Shown: positions 42,334-51,654, numbered from the stretch's first letter. The stretch: DNA of 64,000 nt from Nocardia speluncae NBRC 108251 (GCF_001613245.1 NZ_BDBZ01000037.1:1-64000); one strand, 5' to 3'. Translations and numbers: made by a program. Notes: generated from the letters alone by a model not told the origin.

Positions 42334-42624
42334 TCATCGTGTTGGCTCGACGGTGCAGATGCGATCCGTCGGCATAGCCGACCTCACCCGGCAGCGGCCG
42401 GCCCACACTGCCGGCCTTCCCGGCACCGAATTCCCGGTGAGCAGCTGGTCGAAGAAAACCGGCACATACGCTTGTCGACGGCAGACAACTCCGGCTTCCC
42501 GCCCAACCTCGGCAAGCTGGTAACCCCACTGCTCGGCCATGATCGACCGACGACGACGCGCAGCTTCTTCCTCACCCACGCGGCGGCGATAGCCTTCACG
42601 ATCCCATTCGGAGAAGCTACTCAT
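42334..42624 (-). CDS. Small protein whose C-terminus is replaced by antisense Nudix sequence
   Basis: ATG 42624 has GGAGGAAAGG directly upstream. The front reads MSSFSEWDREGYRRRVGEEE then AARRRRSIMAEQWGYQLAEV, a convincing charged helical protein. From about 42487 the frame runs antisense through a Nudix fragment (VCRRQAYVPVFFDQLL), so the original C-terminus was lost when that fragment arrived. Possibly non-functional. Confidence 0.55.
   Translation of the reverse strand: MSSFSEWDREGYRRRVGEEEAARRRRSIMAEQWGYQLAEVGREAGVVCRRQAYVPVFFDQLLTGNSVPGRPAVWAGRCRVRSAMPTDRICTVEPTR
42433..42489 (+). pseudogene. Nudix N-terminal fragment
   Basis: EQLVEENRHIRLSTAD matches ERLVDENRHIRLSTAD of the broken Nudix gene at 37416. 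Only about 57 bp is shared, embedded in unrelated sequence on both sides. Confidence 0.65.
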
Positions 42625-42700
42625 GGCCTTTCCTCCACTGCCCGCTGCGGCAGCAGCGCACGCTCCTGCAGTGCCGGCGCGGCATTGAGAACGACCACGC

Positions 42701-43597
42701 TCATTCTCCACCGCCTCCGCCGCCGCCACCCCCGCCGTCACCTCCGTCGCCACCACCGCCCCCTCCGCCGTCACCTCCACCGGCCGACCCACCGTCGGAG
42801 CCACCGTCCCCCCAGCCGCCGTCGGATCCCTCCCAGCCTCCGGCGTCGGCGGCCCAGACCAGGGCGATCCCGCCGCCCGTTGCGAGCGAGGCCGCTCCCG
42901 CGGCGCGGGAACGGAAGTCCTGCGGCCCGGACGGGTCAGCAACGAGCACGAACTGCGGCACGATGCGACCCATGAGCCAGCAGTGGTTGTTCGCCCGGTC
43001 GACCACGATGACCGCGCTGGACCGCGAACCGCGATCCAGGAGATACCCGTCCAGGCGAGCGGAGATGAGAGTCGGCACCGTGGCGCGGTCGCCGAGGAGG
43101 ACGACGTGGGTCTCGCCGGCGAGCGCGGCAGCCAGAGCAGTGTCGGAGGCGAGCTGCTCGAGCACGCCGAACACCGCGACCCGCAGTGGGCTCCCGGCGA
43201 CGCGTGAAGCCATCCAACTCCCATCCGGCCGGACAAAGACCAGATCAGGTGCGGCGTCCGGGTCGAATCGGCGCAGCGCGTTCGCGCGCCGCGCCCGGCG
43301 GAAGATCCGCGGCGTTGCCACGACCAGGGCCACGGCCGGGACCACCACCAGGAACATGGACATCAACAGCCAGATCATGACACCGAACAGCACACCCGTC
43401 CACTGGTTGTCGTCGGGTACAGCCCTACTGACCTCTGCGATCCATTCCAGTGGGCTCAGCACCCCCCAGCCGAGCTCGTTGATCACGAACCTCGTGAACG
43501 TCAGCAGCCAGATCACGGCCGCGACACCCAGCAGCAAGGGCAGCAACATGCCGAGCAGGCTCGAGCGAGCTGCTCGAGCGAGCAGTGATCGATCCAT
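42701..43597 (-). CDS. Two-helix membrane protein with Gly-rich C-terminus
   Basis: 298 residues; ATG 43597 is preferred because AAGGAGG lies 6 nt upstream (the in-frame start at 43645 has none). Two membrane helices (LLGMLLPLLLGVAAVIWLLT; VLFGVMIWLLMSMFLVVVPA), then a soluble domain of about 140 residues (SPLRVAVFGVLEQLASDTAL, SAVIVVDRANNHCWLMGRIV), then about 45 residues of Gly with Asp and Ser. Unknown function; Gly-tailed membrane proteins of this layout are common in actinomycetes. Confidence 0.7.
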   Translation of the reverse strand: MDRSLLARAARSSLLGMLLPLLLGVAAVIWLLTFTRFVINELGWGVLSPLEWIAEVSRAVPDDNQWTGVLFGVMIWLLMSMFLVVVPAVALVVATPRIFRRARRANALRRFDPDAAPDLVFVRPDGSWMASRVAGSPLRVAVFGVLEQLASDTALAAALAGETHVVLLGDRATVPTLISARLDGYLLDRGSRSSAVIVVDRANNHCWLMGRIVPQFVLVADPSGPQDFRSRAAGAASLATGGGIALVWAADAGGWEGSDGGWGDGGSDGGSAGGGDGGGGGGGDGGDGGGGGGGGGGE

Positions 43598-44124
43598 CGG
43601 TACCTCCTTGCCCTGAAGGAATACAATACTGTCGGCCGATGTCAACGTGATGATTCAGCGGCCGACGGGACAACCGGGAACGCACCGAACGTCCACGGCC
43701 CGACTGCTGTCCGGAGCTCGCGATGTCACTTGCGTCACCCAACTGCATAACTTGCCCTCCCGAGCCCGGACCAGGCAAGCAACCACGGAGGCCGTGAGCC
43801 ACACCGGATTGCTCTGCTACCGCGCATAATTTCGCCATTCGACCATGGGGTAGGCGCCTGTTGTGCCAGCTCGGCAATCGAGTTGCCACACATAGTGTGT
43901 GGCTATCTGCGGAGCCAAGACAACCGGGGCAGGCGGCGAACCCGTCCGGCCCCCGGCGAAACGCACGAGCGCCAACCGGGCGGGACGCCACCCGCTCTCG
44001 CATTGCCGCAGCGGTGTCGCCGCAGGCCGGTTCTCATGCTGTCACAGATAACAGCGTGTTGTCTGTGGCAACCGAACTTGTCGGACAGTGCTGCTGCTAA
44101 CCGTGCGGTGTGCGGTATGGGTGC
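43598..44124. other. About 530 bp without a recognisable gene
   Basis: Short frames on both strands with Arg/Pro/Ser-rich translations only. Nothing supported apart from the upstream region of the gene at 43597. Confidence 0.4.
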
Positions 44125-45000
44125 TCACTGTTTCGCCGTGTCGGGTCGATGCTCGGTGGGGCGGAATTGTTCCAGCCCGGTGACGCGGAGTAGTTCGAGG
44201 GCCGAGGCGGTGGGTGTGGCGGGTGTGGCGGAGTAGACGATGACGGTCTGGTCGGCTTCGGGTTCGTGCAGCACGTCGCAGTCGAGGGTAAGGGTCCCTA
44301 GTTCGGGGTGTGTGACAGTAGTGGTGCGGCTGCGTAGTCTGCCGGAGCGGCCGGTTTGCCATAGTTCTTCAAATTTTGCACTGCCAGAGCGTAGTTCGGT
44401 GATGAGCTGGGTGAGGTTCGCGTCCTGCGGGTACTTGGCGTGTGCGGTTCGCAGGCAGCCGACGCAGTCAGCGGCGTGAACCGTGGACTGCTGCGCTGTC
44501 ATGATGGTGCGATCTGCTCCGGCGCCGAGGAATCGTTGCCGCAGCAAGTTGCGTTGCGCGGGCGGCAACTGGGAGAAGTCACCGAAAAGGGCCGCCGCGA
44601 GCAGATTCCAGGCCAGCACATCGGATTTGGCGGACAGCACGATAGCCGGCAGATCCGATACACGGTCCAGCAGCCGCAGCACGCTCGGGCGCACCAGCAT
44701 GGGAATACATCCGGCATGCGGCGGTTCTGATCCAGCGAGCCGGAAGACGAGATCACGGTCGGCGTCGGACAGCCGCAACGCCCGCACCAGTGCACCCAGT
44801 ACCTGATCGGAGGGTTTGGGGCCACGCCCTTGCTCGAGCCGGACTATGTAGTCGACGCTGAGCCCGGCCAATTGCGCAACTTCCTCGCGCCGCAGACCAG
44901 GTACCTGCCGCCGGAGCCCGGCCGTCAAACCCACGTCGGCGGGCCGGATACGGGAGCGCGCGGTCCTCAACACCATGGCCAATTCGGCTCTGTCCACCAT
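44125..45000 (-). CDS. MmyB-like XRE regulator
   Basis: 291 residues from ATG 45000 (45015 also possible). Helix-turn-helix GLRREEVAQLAGLSVDYIVR followed by LEQGRGPKPSDQVLGALVRA is the standard front of this family, and the C-terminal PAS-like MmyB domain includes LSAKSDVLAWNLLAAALFGD and THPELGTLTLDCDVL, which bind a fatty acid in characterised members. Divergent from an SDR gene, the common arrangement in actinomycetes, so it probably controls that gene. Confidence 0.9.
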   Translation of the reverse strand: MVDRAELAMVLRTARSRIRPADVGLTAGLRRQVPGLRREEVAQLAGLSVDYIVRLEQGRGPKPSDQVLGALVRALRLSDADRDLVFRLAGSEPPHAGCIPMLVRPSVLRLLDRVSDLPAIVLSAKSDVLAWNLLAAALFGDFSQLPPAQRNLLRQRFLGAGADRTIMTAQQSTVHAADCVGCLRTAHAKYPQDANLTQLITELRSGSAKFEELWQTGRSGRLRSRTTTVTHPELGTLTLDCDVLHEPEADQTVIVYSATPATPTASALELLRVTGLEQFRPTEHRPDTAKQ

Positions 45001-45083
45001 CTCATCCTGCCGCAATCTCGGCGGCGCCGGGTGGGACCGGCAGTCCTACGCCTGACCGGCCCTGGAGACGGCGGCGGCCGGGG

Positions 45084-45818
45084 GTGACGCTACGAGATGT
45101 GACAACATCGACGATCGCCCTGGTGACCGGGGCGAACAAAGGCCTGGGACGCGAGACCGTGCGACGCCTGACCGACCTGGGATGGCAGGTGTTCCTTGCG
45201 GCGCGCGACACCGCGCGCGGCACCGACGCGGTCGCCGAGCTGGCCGCCGAAGGCCGGCAGGCGTGGTTCGTCCCGCTGGACGTGACCTCGGACAAGTCCG
45301 TCACCGCGGCCGCCGACCTGGTCCGAGCGCGGGCAGGGCGACTCGACGTACTGATCAACAACGCCGGCATAGCGGACCAGGGGACCCATCCAGCCGAGAC
45401 CTCTCCCGACGAGCTGCGAGACGTATTCGACACCAACGTTTTCGGAGCGGCTCGTGTCACTCGCGCCTTTTTGCCGCTGCTGCGAGCAGCCGAGCATCCA
45501 CGCATCGTCATGGTCTCCAGTGGCATGGGATCGGTCGCCACCCTCACCGATCCCCGCTGGAAAGACCTCGTACCCCCGACACTGGGCTACCCTGCCAGCA
45601 AAGCCGCGCTGAACATGCTCACCGCCGTGTACGCGAGCTCGCTGCCGGACATCCGGGTCAACGCGGTGGATCCGGGTTACACCGCGACAGACCTCACCAG
45701 CCATACCGGCTTCCAAAACATCGCCGAGGGCACCGACGCGATAGTGCAGCTGGCCTCCACCGTCGCAGACGGGCCCACGGGCGGGTTCTTCGACCGCAAG
45801 GGAAGGATCCCGTGGTGA
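45084..45818 (+). CDS. Short-chain dehydrogenase/reductase
   Basis: 244 residues with TGANKGLG (NAD(P) loop), NNAG, catalytic Ser in VMVSSGMG and YPASK. RDTARGTDAVAELAAEG after strand 2 suggests NADP. Substrate unknown; an efflux-unrelated NAD(P)-dependent carbonyl reductase is likely. GTG start. The stop overlaps a possible GTG of the following gene. Confidence 0.88.
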   Translation: MTLRDVTTSTIALVTGANKGLGRETVRRLTDLGWQVFLAARDTARGTDAVAELAAEGRQAWFVPLDVTSDKSVTAAADLVRARAGRLDVLINNAGIADQGTHPAETSPDELRDVFDTNVFGAARVTRAFLPLLRAAEHPRIVMVSSGMGSVATLTDPRWKDLVPPTLGYPASKAALNMLTAVYASSLPDIRVNAVDPGYTATDLTSHTGFQNIAEGTDAIVQLASTVADGPTGGFFDRKGRIPW

Positions 45819-45895
45819 AGACCGGAGCGATCGCAGCGGCGGCAGTGGTCGTCATCCTGGTCTTGTTCATGATCACCACCGAATCGGAGGACGCG

Positions 45896-46300
45896 ATGAA
45901 ACAGCAGAACGTGGGCACGTCGACCGTGCTGTCGATCGGGTTGCATCCCAGTGCCTTGGACTACAGCCGGTACCCGCACCTCGACGAGTCCACCCTCACT
46001 GCGCGTATCCAGGCGGGCGAAGCCGCACTGCACGAGGCCGGATTCGACATCGTCTCCTGCCGGCTTCCCGCCGAACCCGATGCGGCGGAAGAGAAACTGC
46101 GCGAATGCGTCACGGACAGGACTTTCCGGGTCGCCATGATAGGAGCGGGCATCCGCATGGCCCCCGAACACACGCTGCTGTTCGAACGCCTGATCAACAC
46201 CGTCACCGACATCGCTCCAGGAATCCGGTTCTGCTTCAACATCTCACCCGAAACCACCATCGATTCCCTACGCCGCTGGATACAACCCGACGGCCACTGA
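45896..46300 (+). CDS. Small conserved protein downstream of the SDR
   Basis: 134 residues from ATG 45896, chosen for GGAGG 5 nt upstream. A GTG at 45815 overlapping the SDR stop would add a hydrophobic helix (AIAAAAVVVILVLFMITTES) and cannot be excluded. The domain reads STVLSIGLHPSALDYSRYPH, VSCRLPAEPDAAEEKLRECV and AMIGAGIRMAPEHTLLFERL, a Rossmann-like small fold often found beside SDR genes. Function unknown. Confidence 0.75.
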   Translation: MKQQNVGTSTVLSIGLHPSALDYSRYPHLDESTLTARIQAGEAALHEAGFDIVSCRLPAEPDAAEEKLRECVTDRTFRVAMIGAGIRMAPEHTLLFERLINTVTDIAPGIRFCFNISPETTIDSLRRWIQPDGH

Positions 46301-46800
46301 GCACAAACCACCTCCCGGGAAACCGCAACCCGGTGACCGATGTCCGCCGGCAGTTCCAGTTTCCCGCCCAACGCGGAAACATACGTGGCGAGAGCCTCGA
46401 CCGAAGCCCGGCGTCGTATGCCCCGGTATGTCGGATTAGCCTTCAGCCACGTTGATGGTCGCCTCGACGACGGCCACCGACGTACTTCCGGCCCAGGTCA
46501 CCACCACCCGGAAAATCGAACTGGCCGATCTGACGGCAGCCCACCGCGATGCCGGTCATCACCGCGGAAGACGTCTCGGACCGGTTACGGCTCGGCACGA
46601 GTAGTGCTTACGCCGCTATCGATCCAGAGGCGATCAGTGTTGCCACTTACCCGCTCATGTGCCTCCTGTACGAGGGAGCTGGTGGTGCGCGCACACGCGG
46701 CGTCGATCTCCACCTGTGTGCCGTCGAAGTTGCCGACCGTCGCGGGCGTGTCGTGTGGGATTCCTGTTGCGTGACAACACCACTGAGTGAGTCTCGCAGA
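46301..46800. other. About 500 bp, uncertain coding remnants
   Basis: A forward frame from about 46549 reads VITAEDVSDRLRLGTSSAYA and LCAVEVADRRGRVVWDSCC but then runs antisense through the TetR gene. A minus frame ending near 46439 reads SIFRVVVTWAGSTSVAVVEA and TINVAEG. Either could be a remnant; neither is complete. Confidence 0.3.
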
Positions 46801-47385
46801 TCAGCCGAACAGGCCCGCGCGCGCGGCGGTCAGGGCGACGGCGGCGGCCGCGGCGGCGGTGGTGTCGGTTACCGGTTCGCGGGGGATGAGGACGCGGAAA
46901 TAGATTGGTGCGACAAGGGTTTTGATCATCTCCGCAGCGTCGGTGCCGGCGGGGATCTCGCCGCGGGCGATCGCGCGGGGCACGATCGGCAGAGCCTGGC
47001 GGATGCGGTCGCGGAAGGCGTGCCGGGTGGTGTCCGGTGGGGACGCCGAACCGGCGGCGGGCACCATGACGGCGAGGACCGCGCGGCCCGACGGGCTGTT
47101 GATCCAGGCGACCAGGCTGCGTGCCAGTGTCCGCAGGTCCTCGTCGAGCGAACCGGTATCGGGGATGGGGAGTTCCGTGGCGACGCTGTCGTCGAGCGCG
47201 TCGACGATCAGGGCGTCGCGGTCGGGCCACCGGCGGTAGACGGTGGTCTTGTGCACGCCGGCCCGGTGGGCCACGTTCTCGACGGTGAACGCGGCGTAGC
47301 CCCGTTCGCTCAGCTCGTGGATGGCGGCGGCGAGAACGGCAGCGCGGACCTTCGGCCCGCGGCCGGGCGGTACGGCAGGGTTCAT
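46801..47385 (-). CDS. TetR-family repressor
   Basis: 194 residues from ATG 47385 with AAGGAG upstream. N-terminal helix-turn-helix: AIHELSERGYAAFTVENVAH then RAGVHKTTVYRRWPDRDALI. The C-terminal helical domain ends with an Ala run. Divergent from the DUF1772 gene with two inverted repeats between, a classical arrangement for a repressor of that gene and itself. Confidence 0.92.
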   Translation of the reverse strand: MNPAVPPGRGPKVRAAVLAAAIHELSERGYAAFTVENVAHRAGVHKTTVYRRWPDRDALIVDALDDSVATELPIPDTGSLDEDLRTLARSLVAWINSPSGRAVLAVMVPAAGSASPPDTTRHAFRDRIRQALPIVPRAIARGEIPAGTDAAEMIKTLVAPIYFRVLIPREPVTDTTAAAAAAVALTAARAGLFG

Positions 47386-47397
47386 TGCAACTCCTTG

Positions 47398-47450
47398 TTG
47401 CGATATTGGCGGCGATCCGGCACGCTGACAATATCGCAACATAATGTTGC
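47398..47450. promoter_or_regulatory. TetR operator region with two inverted repeats
   Basis: TTGCGATATTG (47398-47408) and CAATATCGCAA (47429-47439) are perfect 11-bp inverted arms. Overlapping the second arm, GCAACATAATGTTGC (47436-47450) is a perfect palindrome around a single A. TetR dimers typically bind 15-20 bp palindromes, so the 15-mer is the best operator. Confidence 0.7.
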
Positions 47451-47470
47451 GATGAGCGATGGGAGTTCCG

Positions 47471-47977
47471 ATGCTGTCGAAGACCGTCCGGGCAGCGGCG
47501 CTCGTGTTTCCGGGTCTGCTGGCCGGGGCGTTCGGGTACGGCGCGGCGAACGTGCTGTACGCGTTTCGTGAAGTGCCCCTAGATGTTCGGTTCACTTTCC
47601 ATACCGCCTTGATGCGTGTCAACGGCCCGGTCATGCAGGCGCTGATGGGCTTGGCCGTACTGAGCACGCTGCTGTTGACCGTGCGGTCGACGTCGGTGCG
47701 GCGGTGGGTCGCGGCGAGCGCCTCGGTGCTGGTGTTCGCGTCGTTCGTGGTGACCCGTTTAGGGAACGTGCCGATCAATCAGCAGATCAAACGCTGGGCG
47801 GTGGGGACGCCACCCAGCGATTACGCCGAGATTCTGCGGCGCTGGGAGCTGTTCCATTTCACCCGGACCGGGTTGGCGCTCGTCGCATTCGTCTTGGCGA
47901 TCACCGTCGTCGTCGGCGCGGTCGCACCCAGCCGGCAGCCCGGCGAGCCCGCAGCCGATGCTCACGCCGAGCTCTGA
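47471..47977 (+). CDS. DUF1772 (anthrone oxygenase-like) membrane protein
   Basis: 168 residues from ATG 47471 (GGGAG upstream; ATG 47459 possible). Four hydrophobic helices with RVNGPVMQALMGLAV, TRLGNVPINQQIKRWAVGTP and EILRRWELFHFTRTGLALV; the N-x-P-x-N-Q and W-x-x-x-H-x-x-R patterns are DUF1772 hallmarks. The family is mostly uncharacterised. Likely controlled by the adjacent TetR. Confidence 0.85.
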   Translation: MLSKTVRAAALVFPGLLAGAFGYGAANVLYAFREVPLDVRFTFHTALMRVNGPVMQALMGLAVLSTLLLTVRSTSVRRWVAASASVLVFASFVVTRLGNVPINQQIKRWAVGTPPSDYAEILRRWELFHFTRTGLALVAFVLAITVVVGAVAPSRQPGEPAADAHAEL

Positions 47978-48002
47978 AGGAGGATCCTGTGACGGCCCTG
48001 TC

Positions 48003-48066
48003 CGCGAAACCGTCGCTTCGCCGAACTCGGCTACCGTGAAATCAGTTCGCTGACCGAAGTCGACAC
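48003..48066 (+). pseudogene. CYTH gene fragment (5' part)
   Basis: One frame encodes LAELGYREISSLTEVDTYY, matching LTELGYREISSLTEIDTYY of the CYTH gene at 34714, about 13 kb away. It is joined to unrelated DNA on both sides. The rest of 47978-48319 shows no gene. Confidence 0.7.
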
Positions 48067-48319
48067 CTACTACACGCCGGGTACCGATGTTCGAGTCGGG
48101 CGGACAGTGCGCTCGGGACGGGCGGATTCCCGAGTGATAGGCCGAGGGGAACGAGGATGTCGCACGCACCGCCCTCGCGCTCGGTTGGACAGCACAGCGG
48201 AACGGAATCAGCTGAAGCGAGTAGCCAAGGTCGCCGGGACCGCGGGTCGGTGGCCGGCCGCACGCCCGACTCGGCGGACCTTCGTTCACCGATTGGCTCG
48301 ACCCCGCGGCCCCGTCCGA

Positions 48320-48661
48320 TCAGCAGCCCTGCGGAGCCCGCCAGGCGTCCTGCGCGTAGGTGGTCGAGCCGACCATGGCGCCGATCACGCCGCCGATAAT
48401 CCCGAACGGGATGGCCCCGAAAAAGAAGACGGGCAGACCCGCGATCGCGCCGCTCCCTGTCCCGAGCAGGGCGCCCAGGCCGGCCCGGAGTTCGATGGTA
48501 TCGCCGGGCGCCATGCACGCCGCGACGGGCGCCACCGCCCCAGGCGCCGGAGCAGGCGCCGGGGCGGGCTCGGCCGCGGCGACGCCCCCTGAACCGACAA
48601 TGAGCAGCGGGGCAATGACGCTGCCGAGCACGGTGCGGGTCAATATCTTTGAACTATGCAC
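48320..48661 (-). CDS. Small secreted protein with glycine-zipper helix
   Basis: 113 residues from GTG 48661. Signal peptide (RTVLGSVIAPLLIVGSGGVA, cleavage near AAAEP), an Ala-Pro repeat, then IAGLPVFFFGAIPFGIIGGV followed by IGAMVGSTTYAQDAW, a glycine-zipper type hydrophobic segment seen in small mycobacterial and Nocardia secreted proteins. Two Cys (AACMAPGD and the last residue). Function unknown. Confidence 0.7.
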   Translation of the reverse strand: MHSSKILTRTVLGSVIAPLLIVGSGGVAAAEPAPAPAPAPGAVAPVAACMAPGDTIELRAGLGALLGTGSGAIAGLPVFFFGAIPFGIIGGVIGAMVGSTTYAQDAWRAPQGC

Positions 48662-49108
48662 GGTAGATCCCTGATCAGTCGAAAACGCAGTGTGCGACCT
48701 GAGTAGTCAGATCTGCGACCATAATGTCGTATCGGCCGGTGTAATGCTCGCTTTCGGCATCTCGCTCGGCGCAAGCCGGAAACCGTGCTCGCCGATGATC
48801 CGTCCTACCCCGCCTACCCTCCTGCGCAGGTAGACCCTGGTTTCCTTCCTCCCATATCGTCGGCTCGAAGGAGTTGCCGACCGACTTACTTGTGACCTCG
48901 CGCGCTGCCGGCGGGTGCGCCGGGATCGCCGGCTTCGCTCAGTTGGACTGTCGCACACAGTCGTCAATCCATGCGCACAGCTCGTGAAGAGCGACCTCCC
49001 CGCTTGTCTCCGGTGACGAGGTAGTCGCTCTGGGATCGTGGACCGTCCGATTCCTTCCGCCGGCAGCGCCGCTATCCGGCTTCGGGACAGAGTCGACGAT
49101 AGGGTGCA
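48662..49108. other. About 450 bp without a recognisable gene
   Basis: A long minus frame crosses this region but its translation (Arg/Ser/Thr-rich) looks antisense and overlaps the real gene at 49109. Confidence 0.4.
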
Positions 49109-49615
49109 GTGGTGCCACACGCGATCACCGCATTGATTCTCGCCGGGCCGTGCCAGGCCGATGCGGTGGATAGGTGGGATCTGGTCCCGGTGCCACTGCG
49201 AGGCGACCTGACGCTGTTCCATCTCACCCACTCCTACACGGCGTACTGGCAGGCAAAGCTCGGGATCGGAGGTTATTTCGAACGTCCCGCGAATGCATCC
49301 GAACTACTGTTCCCGACCGAGAAGATTATCGGCGTGGTGGCGGCGGAGATCACTGCGCGACCGGCGCCGACCTTCGCGGTGGTGGTTACCGAATACTTCG
49401 CAGGAGCAGGAGGGCAGGCGGCCGTCGTATCCGTCGACGGTGGACCCATATCTCCCGTCGACAATATCAATAGCGCACTGCGGGTTCTGGGGGTTGTCGC
49501 AGCGCAGGGCTCGGACGAGTTCGACACCGTCGGATTGAGTGGACACCGGTCGACACCCGACTACCTGGATCGTTACGTCGACCTCTGCGAGGATCTCGGG
49601 GTGTTCCCGGCGTAG
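49109..49615 (+). CDS. Hypothetical protein (168 aa)
   Basis: Starts at GTG 49109 or GTG 49112. Alpha/beta text: VPVPLRGDLTLFHLTHSYTA, TEKIIGVVAAEITARPAPTF, AVVVTEYFAGAGGQAAVVSV and a C-terminal LDRYVDLCEDLGVF helix. No signal peptide. Family not recognised. The 3' end overlaps a convergent broken gene by about 40 bp, which may mean a shared, still-compact gene pair. Confidence 0.65.
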   Translation: MVPHAITALILAGPCQADAVDRWDLVPVPLRGDLTLFHLTHSYTAYWQAKLGIGGYFERPANASELLFPTEKIIGVVAAEITARPAPTFAVVVTEYFAGAGGQAAVVSVDGGPISPVDNINSALRVLGVVAAQGSDEFDTVGLSGHRSTPDYLDRYVDLCEDLGVFPA

Positions 49616-49987
49616 CCATAGCGATATGTGCCCATGTCGACGACCACTTTGCCGGGTGTGTCGAAATCGCCGGCGTTGTAGCTCGGGGCGGGTTGGCCGG
49701 GGCGGTAATTCAGGGCATGGGCAATACGGCCGGTGAGGGTGGTGATGGCGTTCCGGCAGGTTTCCGCAGTGCGTTTCACATCGTCTGCTGTTTTCGTGAT
49801 CTCGTTCCCGATCGAGGACTGCATCGGGCTGTCGACCAGTCTGGCCCACACTGCGAAAAGGAGGCCATGTCCGAGAAAGTTCCGGCACCTCGAACGGCCG
49901 GCCCGGAATGCCCTGTGAAACAGCTTTGCTACAGACGTTTTTCGCCGTCCAGGCACCCTTGCCGTCCCAGGTAAACGTGTCGGACAC
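49573..49987 (-). pseudogene. Frameshifted small gene, unknown
   Basis: From ATG 49987 the frame reads FTWDGKGAWTAKNVCSKAVS then RPFEVPELS; at about 49870 sense switches frame and continues LFAVWARLVDSPMQSSIGNE, ITKTADDVKRTAETCRNAIT and SYNAGDFDTPGKVVVDMGTY to the stop at 49573. The middle helix resembles small secretion-type helical proteins but no family is assigned. One indel separates the halves. Confidence 0.5.
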
Positions 49988-50164
49988 TGTCTTTGTCTGT
50001 CGTTTATGCCCACCTGGCCCGTGCCTCGACTCAGGGTAGGGTCACGGGAAGAAACTGCCGTGGATCGCAGACTGCGACCGACGGCGGGCGTTGGGATTGC
50101 GAAGGGTCCGGCCGCACCGGCCGATCGGGGTGCAGTTCGATCGCTACGCGAAACAAGGAGCCTA

Positions 50165-50989
50165 ATGGAGACGATCACTGGAACCGCCGCCGGCGTCCCC
50201 TATACGGCGCTGCCACCCGACGGCAAGGTCGACGCTCCTGCGCCACTGATCGTGACCTGGCACATGCTGGATGCGCCGCGCACCGATGCAGCGTTCGCCG
50301 CAGCTCTGCCGATGGCCGGGGTGCCGGCCTGGCGGGTCCACTTGGGCATGCCGATGTGTGGCGCCCGGATGGTCGACGGCCGTCTCGACGCCGTGCTCGA
50401 ACTCGCCCGCCAGGACCCCTTACTTTCGTACCTCGCACCGTTCGCGCAGCAGGCAGCCGACGAGTTCCCGGCGGCCCTGGCGGCACTTCGCGATCAGCTT
50501 CCGATCGACGAGGAGCCGGTCGGCATTCTCGGCGCCTCGCTCGGCGGCATCGTCGCGCTCCAGGTGCTGTGCACAGAGTCGATCCCGGTCCGGCATATTG
50601 CGCTCGTGAACCCGGCCGTCCGTATCCGCTCGGTGGTCCCCCTGACCGAGGGCATCACCGGTCATCCGTACGAATGGACGGCCGAAGCCGAGCGTGTCGC
50701 AGACAGATTGGACTTCGTGGCCCGCGCCGCCGAACTCACCGTTGCGCCGCCGCTGTTGGTCGTCAGCGGGGAAGAGGATCACCCGGACCTTCGCGCCGAC
50801 GCGGCTGCGCTGGTCGACACCCTGCGGCACCGCTCTGCGCAGCCGGACAACGCCGAACTGGTCTCCGTACCGAATCTCGCGCACCCGCTGGCCGACGAAC
50901 CAGGTCTCGAACCGGCGCCACAGAGCTCTGAAGCGAAGACGGTCGACGACATCCTGACGCAGTGGTTCCGCCGGCAGCTCAGCTCCTAG
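50165..50989 (+). CDS. Alpha/beta hydrolase
   Basis: 274 residues from ATG 50165 (AAGGAG upstream; the longer frame from 50006 has an unlikely basic lead). Nucleophile elbow GASLGG, strand LLVVSGEEDHPDLRADAA carrying the acid, and His in VPNLAHPLADE. Resembles serine esterases or prolyl-oligopeptidase-like small hydrolases. Cytoplasmic, monocistronic, substrate unknown. Confidence 0.82.
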   Translation: METITGTAAGVPYTALPPDGKVDAPAPLIVTWHMLDAPRTDAAFAAALPMAGVPAWRVHLGMPMCGARMVDGRLDAVLELARQDPLLSYLAPFAQQAADEFPAALAALRDQLPIDEEPVGILGASLGGIVALQVLCTESIPVRHIALVNPAVRIRSVVPLTEGITGHPYEWTAEAERVADRLDFVARAAELTVAPPLLVVSGEEDHPDLRADAAALVDTLRHRSAQPDNAELVSVPNLAHPLADEPGLEPAPQSSEAKTVDDILTQWFRRQLSS

Positions 50990-51037
50990 ACGTCGCCGTC
51001 GACCGGCACCGCCGGATGTGGTTCTGTCGGTGATACC

Positions 51038-51532
51038 TCAATCGAGGTCGGAAACCCCGGTAACGCAGTCGTTGTCGATATGCACTCGTGCACGCAACGT
51101 TGTGTCGATGAGTCGGCGCGCCGCGATATTGCCGAGCGTCGTGGATGCGGTGAGGTGGTGGGCGCCGTTCTCGGCGGCGAGTCTGCGCAGCTCGGTGGTG
51201 ACGATGCGGCCGATTCCGTGATTGCGGTACGAGCGGGTGATCCATATCCCTGCTTCGACATCGTCGCCGTGGGGTTCGAGCCGGGCAGCACCGACCACCG
51301 TGCCATCGAGTGTGATGGTGAAGGTTCGTTCCGTCGGCCGCGTCGGATGCAGTGCACGACGACGATGGAATTCGACGAACGACCGCCTACGCTCCGGTGT
51401 CCACCCGGGCGGCCCGTCGACGGGGGGCATCACCTCCAGCGGATCGGCGCCGGCGACTGCTGCCTCCAGTAGGAGGCATAGGCCGTCCTCGTCGAGCTCG
51501 TCGAGCGAGACAGAGTGCTGGGGTTCGTTCAC
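51038..51532 (-). CDS. GNAT-family N-acetyltransferase
   Basis: 164 residues. FTITLDGTVVGAARLEPHGD is the usual beta-hairpin, and GIWITRSYRNHGIGRIVTTE contains the acetyl-CoA pyrophosphate loop (RNHGIG). LTASTTLGNIAARRLIDTT is strand 6 and the last helix. Acceptor unknown. Confidence 0.85.
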   Translation of the reverse strand: MNEPQHSVSLDELDEDGLCLLLEAAVAGADPLEVMPPVDGPPGWTPERRRSFVEFHRRRALHPTRPTERTFTITLDGTVVGAARLEPHGDDVEAGIWITRSYRNHGIGRIVTTELRRLAAENGAHHLTASTTLGNIAARRLIDTTLRARVHIDNDCVTGVSDLD

Positions 51533-51654
51533 GACGTCGAAGCTTCACGGGTGCAGCGCGACAAGTCAACGGGTTTAGGGGTGGGACTGCCGCGCCAGCG
51601 CCACCCGGCGGAAAAGGAGCGGATCCGGCCGCAACCCGAATATCGGCAGCCGGC

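Noticed and set aside
42334..43236. Minus 300-codon frame overlapping the membrane protein
   Set aside because: Only its last 97 codons from ATG 42624 have a ribosome site and coding-like text; the rest is a shadow of the 42701-43597 gene.
46549..47571. Forward 340-codon frame
   Set aside because: Most of it is antisense to the TetR gene, which has a clear ribosome site, domain and operators; only the first 75 codons could be a remnant.
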